A stretch of 58,795 bases of DNA from Deltaproteobacteria bacterium (GTDB taxonomy: Bacteria > Myxococcota_A > Polyangia > Nannocystales > Nannocystaceae). The position numbers and the translations under genes are program-made. The notes under the pieces were generated by a model, which saw only the letters and a list, made by a program, of their open reading frames with translations, was not told where the DNA came from and made no database searches. Location: NCBI GenBank assembly GCA_003696955.1, contig RFGU01000058.1, forward strand, positions 1 through 58,795, read 5' to 3'. This document shows positions 8,778 through 18,340 of this stretch, piece by piece (positions within the stretch are counted from its first letter, which is position 1; each line of letters opens with the position of its first letter).

Positions 8778-9698
8778 ATGGATTTACCGGTTCCTAGCGA
8801 AAGATTGACCCACCTCCGGCTCCTTGAGGCCGAGAGCATCCACGTCCTGCGCGAGGCGACGGCCGAGTTCGACCGTCCCGTGATGCTCTACAGCATCGGC
8901 AAGGACTCGGCCGTCATGGCGCACCTCGCCCGCAAGGCGTTCTTCCCGGGCAAGCTCCCCTTCCCCCTGCTCCACGTCGATACCACCTGGAAGTTTCGCG
9001 ACATGTACGCCTTTCGTGATCGCTTCGCCCGGGAGCACGGCATCGACCTCATCGTGCACCGCAACGAGGACGGCGTACGCAAGGGTGTAAACCCCTTCGA
9101 CTACGGCAGCCAGGTCTACACGACGATCATGAAGACCGAGGCGCTCCTCGAGGCCCTGACGATCCACGGCTTCGACTGCGCGTTCGGGGGCGCAAGGCGC
9201 GACGAGGAGCGGTCGCGGGCGAAGGAGCGCATCTATTCCTTCCGCGACGCCCACCACCAGTGGGATCCCAAGAACCAGCGCCCCGAACTGTGGAACCTCT
9301 ACAACGGCCACGTCCGTCCGGGGGAGAGCGTACGCGTCTTTCCGCTATCGAATTGGACCGAACTCGACGTGTGGCTCTACATCTGGCTCGAGCACATCCC
9401 CGTGGTGCCACTCTACTTCGCGGCCGAACGGCCCGTGGTCGAACGCGACGGAACCCTCATCATGGTGGACGACGACCGATTCCGGCTGCGGGAGGGGGAG
9501 ACCCCGCGCCTCGAACGGGTCCGTTTCCGTACCCTCGGCTGCTATCCCCTGACCGGCGCCGTGCGATCGACGGCCACCACGGTTCCGCAGATCCTGCGAG
9601 AGATGCTCGAGGGCGGCGAATCGGAGCGACAGGGGCGCCTCATCGACTTCGACACCGACGGCTCGATGGAACTCAAGAAACGCGAGGGCTACTTCTGA
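8778..9698 (+). CDS. cysD: sulfate adenylyltransferase subunit 2 (CysD)
   Basis: The protein has 306 residues, the normal CysD length. The PP-loop motif SIGKDSAVM lies near residue 40, and family blocks such as [33 protein letters not shown] and [10 protein letters not shown] are all present. The enzyme forms adenosine 5'-phosphosulfate from ATP and sulfate, driven by GTP hydrolysis in CysN. The stop overlaps the cysN start (TGATG), giving 1:1 coupling. The ATG at 8778 is the start that preserves the family N-terminus ([17 protein letters not shown]). Confidence 0.97.
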   Translation: MDLPVPSERLTHLRLLEAESIHVLREATAEFDRPVMLYSIGKDSAVMAHLARKAFFPGKLPFPLLHVDTTWKFRDMYAFRDRFAREHGIDLIVHRNEDGVRKGVNPFDYGSQVYTTIMKTEALLEALTIHGFDCAFGGARRDEERSRAKERIYSFRDAHHQWDPKNQRPELWNLYNGHVRPGESVRVFPLSNWTELDVWLYIWLEHIPVVPLYFAAERPVVERDGTLIMVDDDRFRLREGETPRLERVRFRTLGCYPLTGAVRSTATTVPQILREMLEGGESERQGRLIDFDTDGSMELKKREGYF

Positions 9699-11446
9699 TG
9701 TTCGCCAGGCTCCACCACGACGCTCCCGGGCCCACGCCAAGCCGGGACATCGAGACGTTCCTGCGCCACTACGAGGGCCAGGAACTGCTGCGCTTCGTCG
9801 CCGTCGGCAGCGTCGACGACGGCAAGTCCACCCTCATCGGCCGCCTGTTGCACGACACCGGCTCGGTCTATCGCGATCAGATCGAAGCCGTACGCCGTGC
9901 CTCGGCCCGGCGGGGCGTGGACGCCCCCCTCGACTATGCCCTCTTCACCGACGGGCTGCGCGCCGAGCGGGAGCAGGGCATCACCATCGACGTCGCCTAC
10001 CGCTACTTCTTCACGGCGCGCCGCAAGTTCATCGTGGCCGACACGCCGGGGCACGTGCAGTACACGCGCAACATGGTCACCGGCGCGTCCACGGCGAACG
10101 TGGCGGTGATCCTCATCGACGCGCGGCACGGCGTGCTCGAACAGTCGCGCCGCCATGCCGCCATCGCCTCCCTGCTGCGCACGCCGCACCTGGTCGTGTG
10201 CATCAACAAGATGGACCTCGTGGACTTCGACCCCGACGTGTTCGGCTCGATCCGCACGGCGTTCGCCGAATTCGCCCGCGGCCTCGCCTTCCACGACGTC
10301 ACGTACATTCCCGTCAGCGCCCTGGCCGGGGACAACGTCATCGAACGGAGCCCACGCACCCCGTGGTACGAAGGGCCGACCCTGCTCGAGTTCCTCGAAA
10401 CGGTCCCCGTCCTCGACCACCGCAACCACCGTGATTTCCGGTTCCCCATCCAAACGGTGATCCGGCCCCACCTCGACTACCGGGGCCTGGCCGGAACGGT
10501 GGCGAGCGGCGCCGTGCGTGTGGGCGACGAGGTGGTCGTACTGCCGTCGGGGCGGCGCACGAAGGTGGCATCCATCGACACCTTCGACGGTGCGCTCGAG
10601 ATGGCCCGCACCCCGCAGAGCATCACGGTGCGGCTTGCCGACGAGATCGACGCGAGCCGCGGCGAGATGCTCGTCGCGCCGGACCGGCCGCCCACCGTTG
10701 CCCGTACGCTCGACGCCCACCTCGTGTGGATGGACGACGCCCCCCTCGAGCCCGGCCGCGCCTACCTGCTCAAACACACCACCGCGACCGTACGGGCCAA
10801 GGTGACCGACGTCCACGGCAAGACCGACCTGTTCTCCCTCGGCTGCGTTGCGACCGACGAGGTCGGTCCCAACGACATCGTGCGGGTGCGCATCGAGGCG
10901 GCACGTCCCATCTTCTGCGATCCCTACGCCACGAACCGGGCCACGGGCGCGTTCATCCTCATCGACCCGGTGAACCACCACACCGTGGCGGCCGGTATGG
11001 TGGAACGCGCGTTTCCGGTGGACATGGCACGCGAGGCGGCGCCCGACGGGCGCACCGGGGCGACCGTGCTCGTCCGCGGGCCGTACGACGCGGCGATGGA
11101 CGCGGCCGAGCGGGGGGCACGTCACCTCCGAAACGCGGGATTGCTCGCCGTAGCCGTCGTGGCTCCGGGCTCGACGAGCAGGGCCTTGGAAACCCCCGAA
11201 GGCTCGGCCGTCGAGGAGATCGCCCGCGCCGTACGCGAGGCCGGCGGCGTGGCCCTCGTGGCGATCCCGGACGCCGACGCCTGCCGCGTCGATGCAGACC
11301 TCGTCGTGGACGCGGACCGCGACGCCGACGGTCGGCTTCGTCTGCGCCCGGGCGCGCCCCGTTCGCAGGACACACCCGTGGTAGAACGCGTGCGTGCCGC
11401 CCTTCGAAGCGCCACCACCTTCGACCCATCGCGTGTTCCCGAGTGA
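9698..11446 (+). CDS. cysN: sulfate adenylyltransferase GTPase subunit (CysN) with a degenerate APS-kinase-like C-terminus
   Basis: The protein has 582 residues. The GTPase domain has GSVDDGKST (37-45), DTPGH (115-119) and NKMD (170-173), followed by EF-Tu-like beta-barrels to about residue 445. E. coli CysN ends near there (about 475), and CysNC fusions continue with an APS kinase of about 190 residues. Here a tail of about 130 residues follows. It keeps the rhythm of that domain (GATVLVRG..., then EEIARAVREAGGVALVAIP) but has no GxxGxGKS P-loop and no DGD motif. I read it as a decayed APS kinase region, so APS production is expected while PAPS formation would need another enzyme. The call for the tail is an inference. 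Confidence 0.9.
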   Translation: MFARLHHDAPGPTPSRDIETFLRHYEGQELLRFVAVGSVDDGKSTLIGRLLHDTGSVYRDQIEAVRRASARRGVDAPLDYALFTDGLRAEREQGITIDVAYRYFFTARRKFIVADTPGHVQYTRNMVTGASTANVAVILIDARHGVLEQSRRHAAIASLLRTPHLVVCINKMDLVDFDPDVFGSIRTAFAEFARGLAFHDVTYIPVSALAGDNVIERSPRTPWYEGPTLLEFLETVPVLDHRNHRDFRFPIQTVIRPHLDYRGLAGTVASGAVRVGDEVVVLPSGRRTKVASIDTFDGALEMARTPQSITVRLADEIDASRGEMLVAPDRPPTVARTLDAHLVWMDDAPLEPGRAYLLKHTTATVRAKVTDVHGKTDLFSLGCVATDEVGPNDIVRVRIEAARPIFCDPYATNRATGAFILIDPVNHHTVAAGMVERAFPVDMAREAAPDGRTGATVLVRGPYDAAMDAAERGARHLRNAGLLAVAVVAPGSTSRALETPEGSAVEEIARAVREAGGVALVAIPDADACRVDADLVVDADRDADGRLRLRPGAPRSQDTPVVERVRAALRSATTFDPSRVPE

Positions 11447-11503
11447 TCGCCCGGCGTGGGCGCTCCCGTTCGGCGACGGGCCCGCCCGTCGAGGAGGCCC
11501 TCG

Positions 11504-12436
11504 GTGCGCGTGATCGTCACCGGCGGAGCCGGGTTCATCGGCAGTCACGTGGCCGAGGCCCTGTGCGCCACCGGACACCACGTGTACGTCCTCGACGACC
11601 TCTCCACCGGGCGGCGCGAGAACGTCCCGGATGGCGCCGTCTTCGTGGAGGGCGACGTGCGCGACGAGGCGCTCGTGGAGGATCTGTTCCGGGACGTCCG
11701 CCCGGACGCGGTGGTCCACCAGGCCGCCCAGACGAGCGTGACGGTGAGCGTCCGCGAGCCTCGGCGCGACGCCGACGTCAACATCGGCGGCACCGTCGTG
11801 CTGCTCGAAGCTGCACGCCGCCACGGCGTCGCACGCTTCGTGTTCGCGTCCACCGGAGGCGCCATCTACGGCGAGGTCCCGGAAGGCACGCGCGCCGAGA
11901 TCGGCTGGCCGGAGCGCCCCGAAAGCCCCTACGGCATCGGCAAGCTCGCCGCCGAACACTACGTGCGCGCCGCGACGGGCCCGATCCCCCACACGGCGAT
12001 CCTGCGCTACGCCAACGTCTACGGGCCGCGCCAGGACCCCCACGGCGAGGCGGGCGTGGTCGCGATCTTCACCGAGCGTCTGCTCGACGGGGCCCCCGTG
12101 ACGATCTACGGCATGGCCGAGGCCGGCGACGGTGGATGCGTGCGAGACTACGTGTTCGTGGGCGACGTGGTGGACGCCAACCTCGCGGCCCTCGCAGGCC
12201 GCCTGGCCGCCCCGGTGGTCCACGTCGCCACGGGCGTGGGCACGCGGACGAGCGATCTCCTCGCCGCCCTCGAACGCCACTTTGGCCCGGCCTCGCAGGT
12301 GGTGCACGCGCCGCCTAGACCTGGCGATCTCGGCCGCAGCGTGCTCGCCCCGTGCCCGGACCTTGCCGCCCCGACGCCCCTCGACGAGGGGCTTGCGGCT
12401 ACCGTGGCTTGGTTTCGTGCCCAGCGCGAGCGGTGA
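11504..12436 (+). CDS. NAD-dependent nucleotide-sugar epimerase (UDP-glucose 4-epimerase-like)
   Basis: The protein has 310 residues. The GTG at 11504 follows a clear GAGGAGG Shine-Dalgarno (11491-11497) and begins right at the Rossmann motif VTGGAGFIGSHV. The extended-SDR catalytic elements are present: FASTGGAIYG (Ser/Thr region) and SPYGIGK (YxxxK). The C-terminus has the sugar-binding region with VHVATGVGTRTSDLL. The family interconverts UDP-hexose epimers for surface glycans; substrate cannot be fixed from sequence. Its last 38 bases overlap, tail to tail, the next epimerase gene. Confidence 0.85.
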   Translation: MRVIVTGGAGFIGSHVAEALCATGHHVYVLDDLSTGRRENVPDGAVFVEGDVRDEALVEDLFRDVRPDAVVHQAAQTSVTVSVREPRRDADVNIGGTVVLLEAARRHGVARFVFASTGGAIYGEVPEGTRAEIGWPERPESPYGIGKLAAEHYVRAATGPIPHTAILRYANVYGPRQDPHGEAGVVAIFTERLLDGAPVTIYGMAEAGDGGCVRDYVFVGDVVDANLAALAGRLAAPVVHVATGVGTRTSDLLAALERHFGPASQVVHAPPRPGDLGRSVLAPCPDLAAPTPLDEGLAATVAWFRAQRER

Positions 12437-13376
12437 GCCAGGCGGCGAAGCGGGCGAGCCCCGTGTCCAGCTCCACCCGGGGCCGGTAGCCGAGCAACGC
12501 CGCCGCACGGGAGACGTCGGCGAAGGTGCGCGGCACGTCGCCCGGCTGATCGGCACGCCGCACGATGCGGGCCTTGCGGCCGAGGACGGCCTCGATACGC
12601 TCGACCAGTTCGGAAAGGCGCACCGGATGGGCCCCCCCGAGGTTGACGATCTCCACCCGGCCGAGAGGTACGTCCAACGCCGCCTCCACCCCGTCCACGA
12701 TGTCGTCGACGTAGGTGTAGTCGCGGCTCGACGAGCCGTCGCCGTAGAGTTCGATGGGCTCGTCGCGCAGGATCCGCTCGGCGAACTTGCGAATGGCCAG
12801 ATCCGGCCGCTGCCGGGGCCCGTAAACGGTGAAGAAGCGCAGACAGATGGCCTCCATGCCGTAGAGATGGGCGAAGGTCCGCACCAGAGCCTCGCCGGCG
12901 ATCTTGCTCGCAGCATAGGGCGATGCCGGGTGCACCAGGGGGGCATCCTCGGCGAACGGGACCTTCGTCGCGATCCCGTACACCGAACTCGACGATCCGA
13001 AGACGAATCGGCGCACGCCGTGGGTGCGGGCGGCCTCGAGCAGCACCGCCGTCCCCGTCACGTTGACGTCGGTGTAGAGCGCCGGATCGGCCAGGGAAGG
13101 ACGAACCCCCGCGCGGGCGGCCAGGTGGACCACGATCTCCGGGCGGTGACGGGCGAACACGGCCTCCATGGCGGCAGCGTCCCGAATGTCCGCCTCGACC
13201 ACGGCCAGCGCCGGATGGCCCGCATGGCCCGCAAGGCGGGCGCGCTTTTCGGCCGGGTCGTAGAAGTCGTCGAAGTCGTCGACGACGACCACGCGCTCGC
13301 CCCGGCCGAGGAGGCGGTCGACGAGGTGGCTGCCGATGAAGCCCGCTCCTCCCGTGACACAGATCGTGCGCGCCAT
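12399..13376 (-). CDS. NAD-dependent epimerase, UDP-glucuronate 4-epimerase-like
   Basis: The protein has 325 residues. The start is ATG 13376, preceded by GGAGG at normal distance; a longer open frame upstream lacks support. Motifs are VTGGAGFIGSHLVDRLL at the N-terminus, FGSSSSVYG and SPYAASKIAGE (YxxxK), and LRFFTVYGPRQRPDLAI, which is typical of the UDP-glucuronate 4-epimerase/CapI subgroup. Its product would feed capsule or lipopolysaccharide synthesis. The two convergent epimerase genes are different enough in sequence to be distinct subfamilies rather than a recent duplication. Confidence 0.85.
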   Translation of the reverse strand: MARTICVTGGAGFIGSHLVDRLLGRGERVVVVDDFDDFYDPAEKRARLAGHAGHPALAVVEADIRDAAAMEAVFARHRPEIVVHLAARAGVRPSLADPALYTDVNVTGTAVLLEAARTHGVRRFVFGSSSSVYGIATKVPFAEDAPLVHPASPYAASKIAGEALVRTFAHLYGMEAICLRFFTVYGPRQRPDLAIRKFAERILRDEPIELYGDGSSSRDYTYVDDIVDGVEAALDVPLGRVEIVNLGGAHPVRLSELVERIEAVLGRKARIVRRADQPGDVPRTFADVSRAAALLGYRPRVELDTGLARFAAWLTARAGHETKPR

Positions 13377-13494
13377 GGGCCTCCTACCTAGCACGGCGCC
13401 GCGCCGACGGGCACACGGACACTTCGCGGCGAACGGTGGCGGCCCGTCCGGGCTCGGAGCCGCCGCGGCATCTCGCGCCTCCCCCAAGGGCTGC

Positions 13495-13500
13495 TAGGAT
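13495..13500 (+). promoter_or_regulatory. minus-10 element TAGGAT (extended TGC) of the 13510 gene
   Basis: TGCTAGGAT ends nine bases before the ATG at 13510. No Shine-Dalgarno is present, so a leaderless start is likely. No minus-35 is recognisable. Confidence 0.4.
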
Positions 13501-13509
13501 GGCCCCACC

Positions 13510-14442
13510 ATGTCGTCGGATGCACGGGCAACGTTTCCTTCGATGCGCACCGCCTGGGCGCCGGTGCTCCTCTTGGTGGCCGCGAGCGCATGCGGCGTCC
13601 GCAGCGATCCCTTCGACCTGCCCGGCACGGCCGGCGGCGGTGGCGGCGGCGGTGGCGGCGGCGCAAGCTGCGAGGACGCCGAGGAACTCGTGCCCCTCGA
13701 AGACGCCGTCCTCGAGGGCACGTTGCCCGCCGGGCGCGGCATGCTCGAAGGCTGGTGCGGCCGGGACGGGGGCGCCGAGGACGTCTACGTGCTCCACTCC
13801 ATGAACAACCGGGACATCCTGGTGGCCGTCGAGGCCGTCGACGACGAAGGATTCGTCCCCACGGTACGCATCGAGGTGGACACCTGCGGTGCGACCGAAG
13901 CGGTGACCGACGAGGGGTACACGGAGCTTTGTCGCGCCGACGGAACCGCCTTCGTCGCCTTCGCCCACGTGGAAGCCGGCCACGACTACACCATCGTCGT
14001 GGACTCGCCCGAGGGCGAGGGCGGCGACTACCGGGTCGTGGTGAGCTACCAACGTCCCGACCCCGACAACTGCATCCTGCATCCCGAATCTCCCACCTTG
14101 GTCCAAGGCGGGTACTTCCTGTGGTCCAACGGGCTCGGCAGCGGCCAGGGCAACATCCAGGGGCTGTGCGGCGGTCCCGGCACCGAGAACATGTTCGCCG
14201 TCCGAGTGCTCGAGCCGGGCGTCCTGCGCGCCCGCGTGACGTCGAACACCGCGGACGCGCCACCCATCGTGGACATCCGCCGCACGTGCGCCGTCGTGGC
14301 CACCGACAGGTGCGAGGTGGGCAGTCCCGGGGGCGTGGCGGAGGCCTTCGTCGACGTGGCCGAACCGCGCACCTATTACGTGACGGCCGATCACCATGGC
14401 GTAGGTCCGTTCTCCTACGATCTCGAGGTGTGGTTGGAGTAG
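13510..14442 (+). CDS. putative lipoprotein with polyglycine linker, function unknown
   Basis: The protein has 310 residues. A signal peptide ends in the lipobox LVAASAC (Cys about residue 28). It is followed by a short spacer and a run of ten glycines, encoded by GGC/GGT repeats near 13631-13661. The mature part has two similar halves, each with a Cys pair and beta-rich segments (ILVAVEAVDDEGFVPTVRIE; VLRARVTSNTADAPPIVDIR), resembling the pre-peptidase C-terminal beta-sandwich style. I do not recognise a catalytic domain. The ATG at 13510 is preferred for the minus-10 element nine bases upstream; 13543 is the alternative. The 3' end overlaps the convergent transferase gene by 28 bases. Confidence 0.8.
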   Translation: MSSDARATFPSMRTAWAPVLLLVAASACGVRSDPFDLPGTAGGGGGGGGGGASCEDAEELVPLEDAVLEGTLPAGRGMLEGWCGRDGGAEDVYVLHSMNNRDILVAVEAVDDEGFVPTVRIEVDTCGATEAVTDEGYTELCRADGTAFVAFAHVEAGHDYTIVVDSPEGEGGDYRVVVSYQRPDPDNCILHPESPTLVQGGYFLWSNGLGSGQGNIQGLCGGPGTENMFAVRVLEPGVLRARVTSNTADAPPIVDIRRTCAVVATDRCEVGSPGGVAEAFVDVAEPRTYYVTADHHGVGPFSYDLEVWLE

Positions 14443-15962
14443 TGCCCACCGTCCGCCCCCGCCGCCGCGGCGCGCGGGGCCGGGGTGCCGGGGCCTTCTT
14501 CGTCCTTCTCCTCGAACGTCTCGACCGGGTCCCGTGACCTTCGGGGGCCATCGGTCTCGTCCACCAGCACGGCGACCAGGCGCTCCACGACGTGGGTCGA
14601 CGTCGAGGTGGCGGCCAGTGCCTGCGCCGACGTGAACCCGAAGCGCAGTTCCGCCGCGTCGCACAGCTCGACGGCAAGACGCAGCCGCACCCCTTCGGTC
14701 CGGCCGCCGCGGACGACGGATCGGCCGGACCCGTCACGCACCTCCACGGCCACGGCGCCGACGAGTTCGGCCACCTCGAGCACGGGCCCTTCGAGGGCCT
14801 GCCACCGCTCGGGCCCGACCGGCTCCCCGACCTCGCGGGACGCGTCGTCGAGGCGCCCGAGGACCTCGACGACCCTACGACGACGGGCGCGCCAGCCCTC
14901 CTCGGCCGGGTCGGCGCCCGGTTCGGCGACCATGCCGCGGTGGTAGCCGAGGGCCACCGGGAAGGCCATGGCGGCCAGGAGCGCCCCCGCCACCGTGGTG
15001 CTGCCCCCCACGCCGGCCACGGTGAGCAGCGCCATGGCGGCAAACCACGCGGCAAGGGCCCACAACACCAAGACGGCGCGCCACCTGTCGAGGCCACGGG
15101 CGAGGAGCCGATGATGGACGTGGTCGGCGTCGGGCGCGAAGATCGGTTGCCCCCGCGCCAGCCGCCGGACGACCGCCAGGGAGGTGTCGAGCAGGGGCAG
15201 CCCGAAGGCGAGGATCGGGATGGATAGCTCCACCACCGCCTTGCGCGGGCGCACCGAGTCGACGAGCAGCAACTCGGCCGCCACCAGAAAGCCCAGGAAG
15301 TAGGCGCCGCCGTCCCCGAGGAACACCCGGGCGGGCGGGCGGTTGTGGGCCAGGAAGCCCAAGGTGGCGCCGGCCGCCAGGGCCGCGACGAGCGCCGCGT
15401 CGGCGGGGGCCGTCCCCAGGACGCCGCCCCCGAGGACCACCGACGAGGCCGCCAGCACGACCCCCGCGGCCAGACCGTCGAGGCCGTCGATGAGGTTCAC
15501 CGCGTTGACGGCCGCCACGAAGAACCCCACGGTCAACCCGAGGGAGAACCAGTTGCGCTCGAACAGGGCCTCGGCCGCCTGCCAGTGGAGCCCGGCCGCG
15601 GTCACCGCCACGGCGCACAGCACCTGCGCGGCCAACTTGGTGCGGGCCCGAAGCCCCACGAGGTCGTCCGCCACACCGACGGCACCGAGCACGGTCGCAG
15701 CGCCGATCGCGGCCCACTGGGTCGGCGCGATCTCGACGCCGAGTCCGGCGGCCACGCCCACACCGGCGAGCACGGTGGCCACGACCGCCACCCCGCCCGC
15801 CCGCGGGACGTCCCGGCCGTGGATCTTACGCAAGCTGCGTTCGTCGTCCCGGATCCCACGGCGCCGAAACCACGCGGCCGCGACGGGCACGGCGAGCGCG
15901 GCGACGACGGCACTCGCCACGAGGGCCCACGCGAGCTCTTCGATGGCGCGATCCTGGGGCAT
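14415..15962 (-). CDS. WecA/MraY-family undecaprenyl-phosphate sugar-1-phosphate transferase with C-terminal extension
   Basis: The protein has 515 residues. It is a polytopic membrane protein with the GT4 phosphotransferase motifs in order: GVADDLVG (96-103, paired Asp), NAVNLIDGLDGLAAG (153-167), FLGDGGAYFLG (214-224) and the basic HVHHRL (281-286) expected in WecA-type enzymes. It would transfer a sugar-1-phosphate to undecaprenyl phosphate, the first step of O-antigen or exopolysaccharide assembly. WecA homologues are usually about 350 residues. Here residues 345-515 form an extra charged, soluble, probably cytoplasmic domain of unknown role, with a disordered acidic and Ala-rich end. The family call is firm; the domain is unidentified. 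Confidence 0.87.
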   Translation of the reverse strand: MPQDRAIEELAWALVASAVVAALAVPVAAAWFRRRGIRDDERSLRKIHGRDVPRAGGVAVVATVLAGVGVAAGLGVEIAPTQWAAIGAATVLGAVGVADDLVGLRARTKLAAQVLCAVAVTAAGLHWQAAEALFERNWFSLGLTVGFFVAAVNAVNLIDGLDGLAAGVVLAASSVVLGGGVLGTAPADAALVAALAAGATLGFLAHNRPPARVFLGDGGAYFLGFLVAAELLLVDSVRPRKAVVELSIPILAFGLPLLDTSLAVVRRLARGQPIFAPDADHVHHRLLARGLDRWRAVLVLWALAAWFAAMALLTVAGVGGSTTVAGALLAAMAFPVALGYHRGMVAEPGADPAEEGWRARRRRVVEVLGRLDDASREVGEPVGPERWQALEGPVLEVAELVGAVAVEVRDGSGRSVVRGGRTEGVRLRLAVELCDAAELRFGFTSAQALAATSTSTHVVERLVAVLVDETDGPRRSRDPVETFEEKDEEGPGTPAPRAAAAGADGGHYSNHTSRS

Positions 15963-16067
15963 GATGCAGGCGACGACGACCGCCGCCCATTGATCTTAGC
16001 CGCCTACGGCCGATTCCGTGGCGAGCCACGAAACCGAAGGGACCGATGGGCGGCGAGGGCCGTGCTC

Positions 16068-16083
16068 GGCGCGCTGGCGCGCC
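16068..16083 (-). terminator. GGCGCGC-TG-GCGCGCC hairpin downstream of rnr
   Basis: A perfect 7-bp stem lies about 75 bases beyond the rnr stop, in the 194-base gap before the WecA-like gene. No T-tract on the transcribed side; a terminator or a symmetrical protein site are both possible. Confidence 0.3.
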
Positions 16084-16156
16084 TTTGGCGCACCCTGGCG
16101 GCCGGCCATTGCTCCTCGCGTCGCGGCGGACGCCGGCCGGACCGCCCCGCCCGGGC

Positions 16157-18250
16157 TCACCCGTCGATCTTCTCGACGAAAGCGAGATCGATCTGCCGGC
16201 GGGCGATGCTCGCGTCCGCCACCTCCACCCGCAGCCGGTCGCCGAGCCCGAGGATCTGGTGGCTGCACAGGCCGGTCAGGAAGATCCCCAGCTCGTCGGC
16301 CTCCCACGTCTCCCGGGTGGCCGCCTCGAGCTGCTGCCTTCGGATCATACCGTCGACGAAGGGGTCGTCGAGCCGCACGAAGATCCCCGTGTCCACGATT
16401 CCGGTGATCGTGCCCGCGATCCGGTCGCCAATCCGGTCGCGCATGTACGCGGCCGCGAACAGGGCCTTGGTGTCCTGTTCAGCACCGGCGCTCTCCCGCT
16501 CCCGGGTGCTCGCGTGGCTCGCCCAACGCGCCGCCTCCTTGCGGTGCGGAAAGGCATCGTGGGGGCCGGGCCCCGCCGGCCGGCCGCGGTCGGCCAGGTA
16601 GCGCTTGACGACGCGATGGGTGACGAGGTCCGGGTAACGCCGGATCGGGCTCGTGAAGTGCACGTACGTGGGGGCGGCCAGCGCGAAGTGGCCGATGTTG
16701 ACCACGTCGTACTCGGCCTGGGCCATGGCCCGAAGCAGCAGGCCATGCAGGACCTCGCGCTTGTCGTGGTCGGCGATGGCGTCGAGGAAACGACGGATCC
16801 CCTTGGGGGTGGTCAGTCGTTCGGGATCGCAGGACACGCCCAGGAACTCCGCCGCGGCCGCGAAGCGTGCGAGCCGCTCCTCGTCGGGCTTGTCGTGGAC
16901 GCGATAGATGACCGGCAGGTCGTGCTCGGCGGCCAGCCGCCCGACCGCCTCGTTGGCGGCCAGCATGAACTCCTCGATGAGGTTGTAGGCGCGGGCGAGC
17001 TCACGGCTCGCTCGGGCCGAGTAGATCCGACGGATCCGGTGGGGGTCGTCCTCGTCGAGGAGGATCCGGGCCTCGGGGAGGTTCAGTTCGATGGCCCCCC
17101 GCGCCAGTCGGACCCGTCGCAGGCGGTCGGCCGCCGCCCGCAGCAGGAACAGGCGTTCGCGCACGGGCTTGGCCAGCTTGCGCGACCCCGAAAGCTCCGC
17201 AGCGACCTGATCGTACGTGAGCCGTTTGCGACTGTGGATCACGGCCGCCCGCACCTGGCTTTGCCGTACGCGTCCCCGGGCGTCCACCTCCATGGACACC
17301 ACCATCGCGCAACGGTCGCGCCGCGGCACGAGGGAACAGATGCCGGAACTCAAGACCTCCGGGAGCATGGGTACGGCACGGTCCGGCAGGTAGGTCGAGA
17401 ACGACCGTCGCCGCGCCTCGGCGTCGATGGCCGTCCCCGGACGGACGTAGTGGGAGACGTCGGCCACGGCCACGTGGATCCGCATGCGCGCGCGTTTCGG
17501 ATCCTTGCCGAGCAGTTCCACGCACACGGCGTCGTCGAAGTCCCGCGCGTCGAGGGGATCGATGGTCATGAACGGAAGGTCCGTCAGGTCTGCCCGTCCC
17601 ACCCGATCCGAGGGACGAAGCTGCTCGGGTACGTGCTCGGCCTCGGCCAGGACCTCGGGGGGGAACTCGTCGTCGACGCCGTGTTCCACGAGGATCTTGG
17701 CCTCTTCGGCCTCGATGCTCCCGGGGCGACCGAGCAGACGGTCCACCTCCACCGTCATGGCGTCGTTGCCCGGCAGCGGATAGTCCACGATGGTCGCGAC
17801 GACCAAGTTCCCGCCGTAGCTCTTGGGTACGCGGCCGAGGACGCGCACCTCGTATCGGGTCATGCGCGGGTCGTCGGGTTCGATGAACCAATCGTGCCCG
17901 CGCCGCACGAGCACCCCGGTGACTCGCGTGCGCGCGCGAACGAGGACCGACCGCACGTACCCCTCCCGGCCGCGCGCCGCCGTACGCCACGAGACGAGCA
18001 CCGTGTCCCCGTCGAGGGCGCCGCCGAGGTGGCCCGGCGGCACGAAGACGACGAAGTCGCCCTCCTCGGGGTTGGCGAAGGCGTAGCCGGCCGGATGCAC
18101 GGACAGCGTCGCACGCACGACGCCACCCTCGGCGGCCCGGTACCGCGGCCGTCCGTCCCTCGGCGCCGGCGCGGGATCCGGCGTCGAGCGAGTTCGGCGG
18201 CCGCGCTTGGACGATGCGCTGGATCGCGCCCCCTTCTTGCGCTTGGGCAT
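16157..18250 (-). CDS. rnr: ribonuclease R (RNase II/R family 3'-5' exoribonuclease)
   Basis: The protein has 697 residues from ATG 18250, which starts with MPKRKKGARS; a start at 18274 would add eight residues and neither has a Shine-Dalgarno. Cold-shock-like domains are followed by the RNB catalytic block with DPLDARDFDDAVCVE near residues 231-245, where the Asp cluster binds Mg. VHFTSPIRRYPDLVTHR marks the end of the RNB domain. A C-terminal S1 domain (GTITGIVDTGIFVRLDD) is present. The enzyme degrades structured RNA processively in mRNA and rRNA quality control. A basic C-terminal tail, common in RNase R, is absent here. Confidence 0.94.
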   Translation of the reverse strand: MPKRKKGARSSASSKRGRRTRSTPDPAPAPRDGRPRYRAAEGGVVRATLSVHPAGYAFANPEEGDFVVFVPPGHLGGALDGDTVLVSWRTAARGREGYVRSVLVRARTRVTGVLVRRGHDWFIEPDDPRMTRYEVRVLGRVPKSYGGNLVVATIVDYPLPGNDAMTVEVDRLLGRPGSIEAEEAKILVEHGVDDEFPPEVLAEAEHVPEQLRPSDRVGRADLTDLPFMTIDPLDARDFDDAVCVELLGKDPKRARMRIHVAVADVSHYVRPGTAIDAEARRRSFSTYLPDRAVPMLPEVLSSGICSLVPRRDRCAMVVSMEVDARGRVRQSQVRAAVIHSRKRLTYDQVAAELSGSRKLAKPVRERLFLLRAAADRLRRVRLARGAIELNLPEARILLDEDDPHRIRRIYSARASRELARAYNLIEEFMLAANEAVGRLAAEHDLPVIYRVHDKPDEERLARFAAAAEFLGVSCDPERLTTPKGIRRFLDAIADHDKREVLHGLLLRAMAQAEYDVVNIGHFALAAPTYVHFTSPIRRYPDLVTHRVVKRYLADRGRPAGPGPHDAFPHRKEAARWASHASTRERESAGAEQDTKALFAAAYMRDRIGDRIAGTITGIVDTGIFVRLDDPFVDGMIRRQQLEAATRETWEADELGIFLTGLCSHQILGLGDRLRVEVADASIARRQIDLAFVEKIDG

Positions 18251-18340
18251 GGCGCGCGAGGGTGGCACGCGCATGGCGGCACCGCAATCCGTCCCGGGAG
18301 CGGCCGCGACGAGGCCAAGGTCGCAGCGTCGGGGCTCGAC

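Noticed and set aside
9689-12946. 1085-residue minus-strand frame across cysN and the epimerase genes
   Set aside because: It is the mirror of strongly coding plus-strand genes, with His/Gly/Asp/Val-rich translation and no motif.
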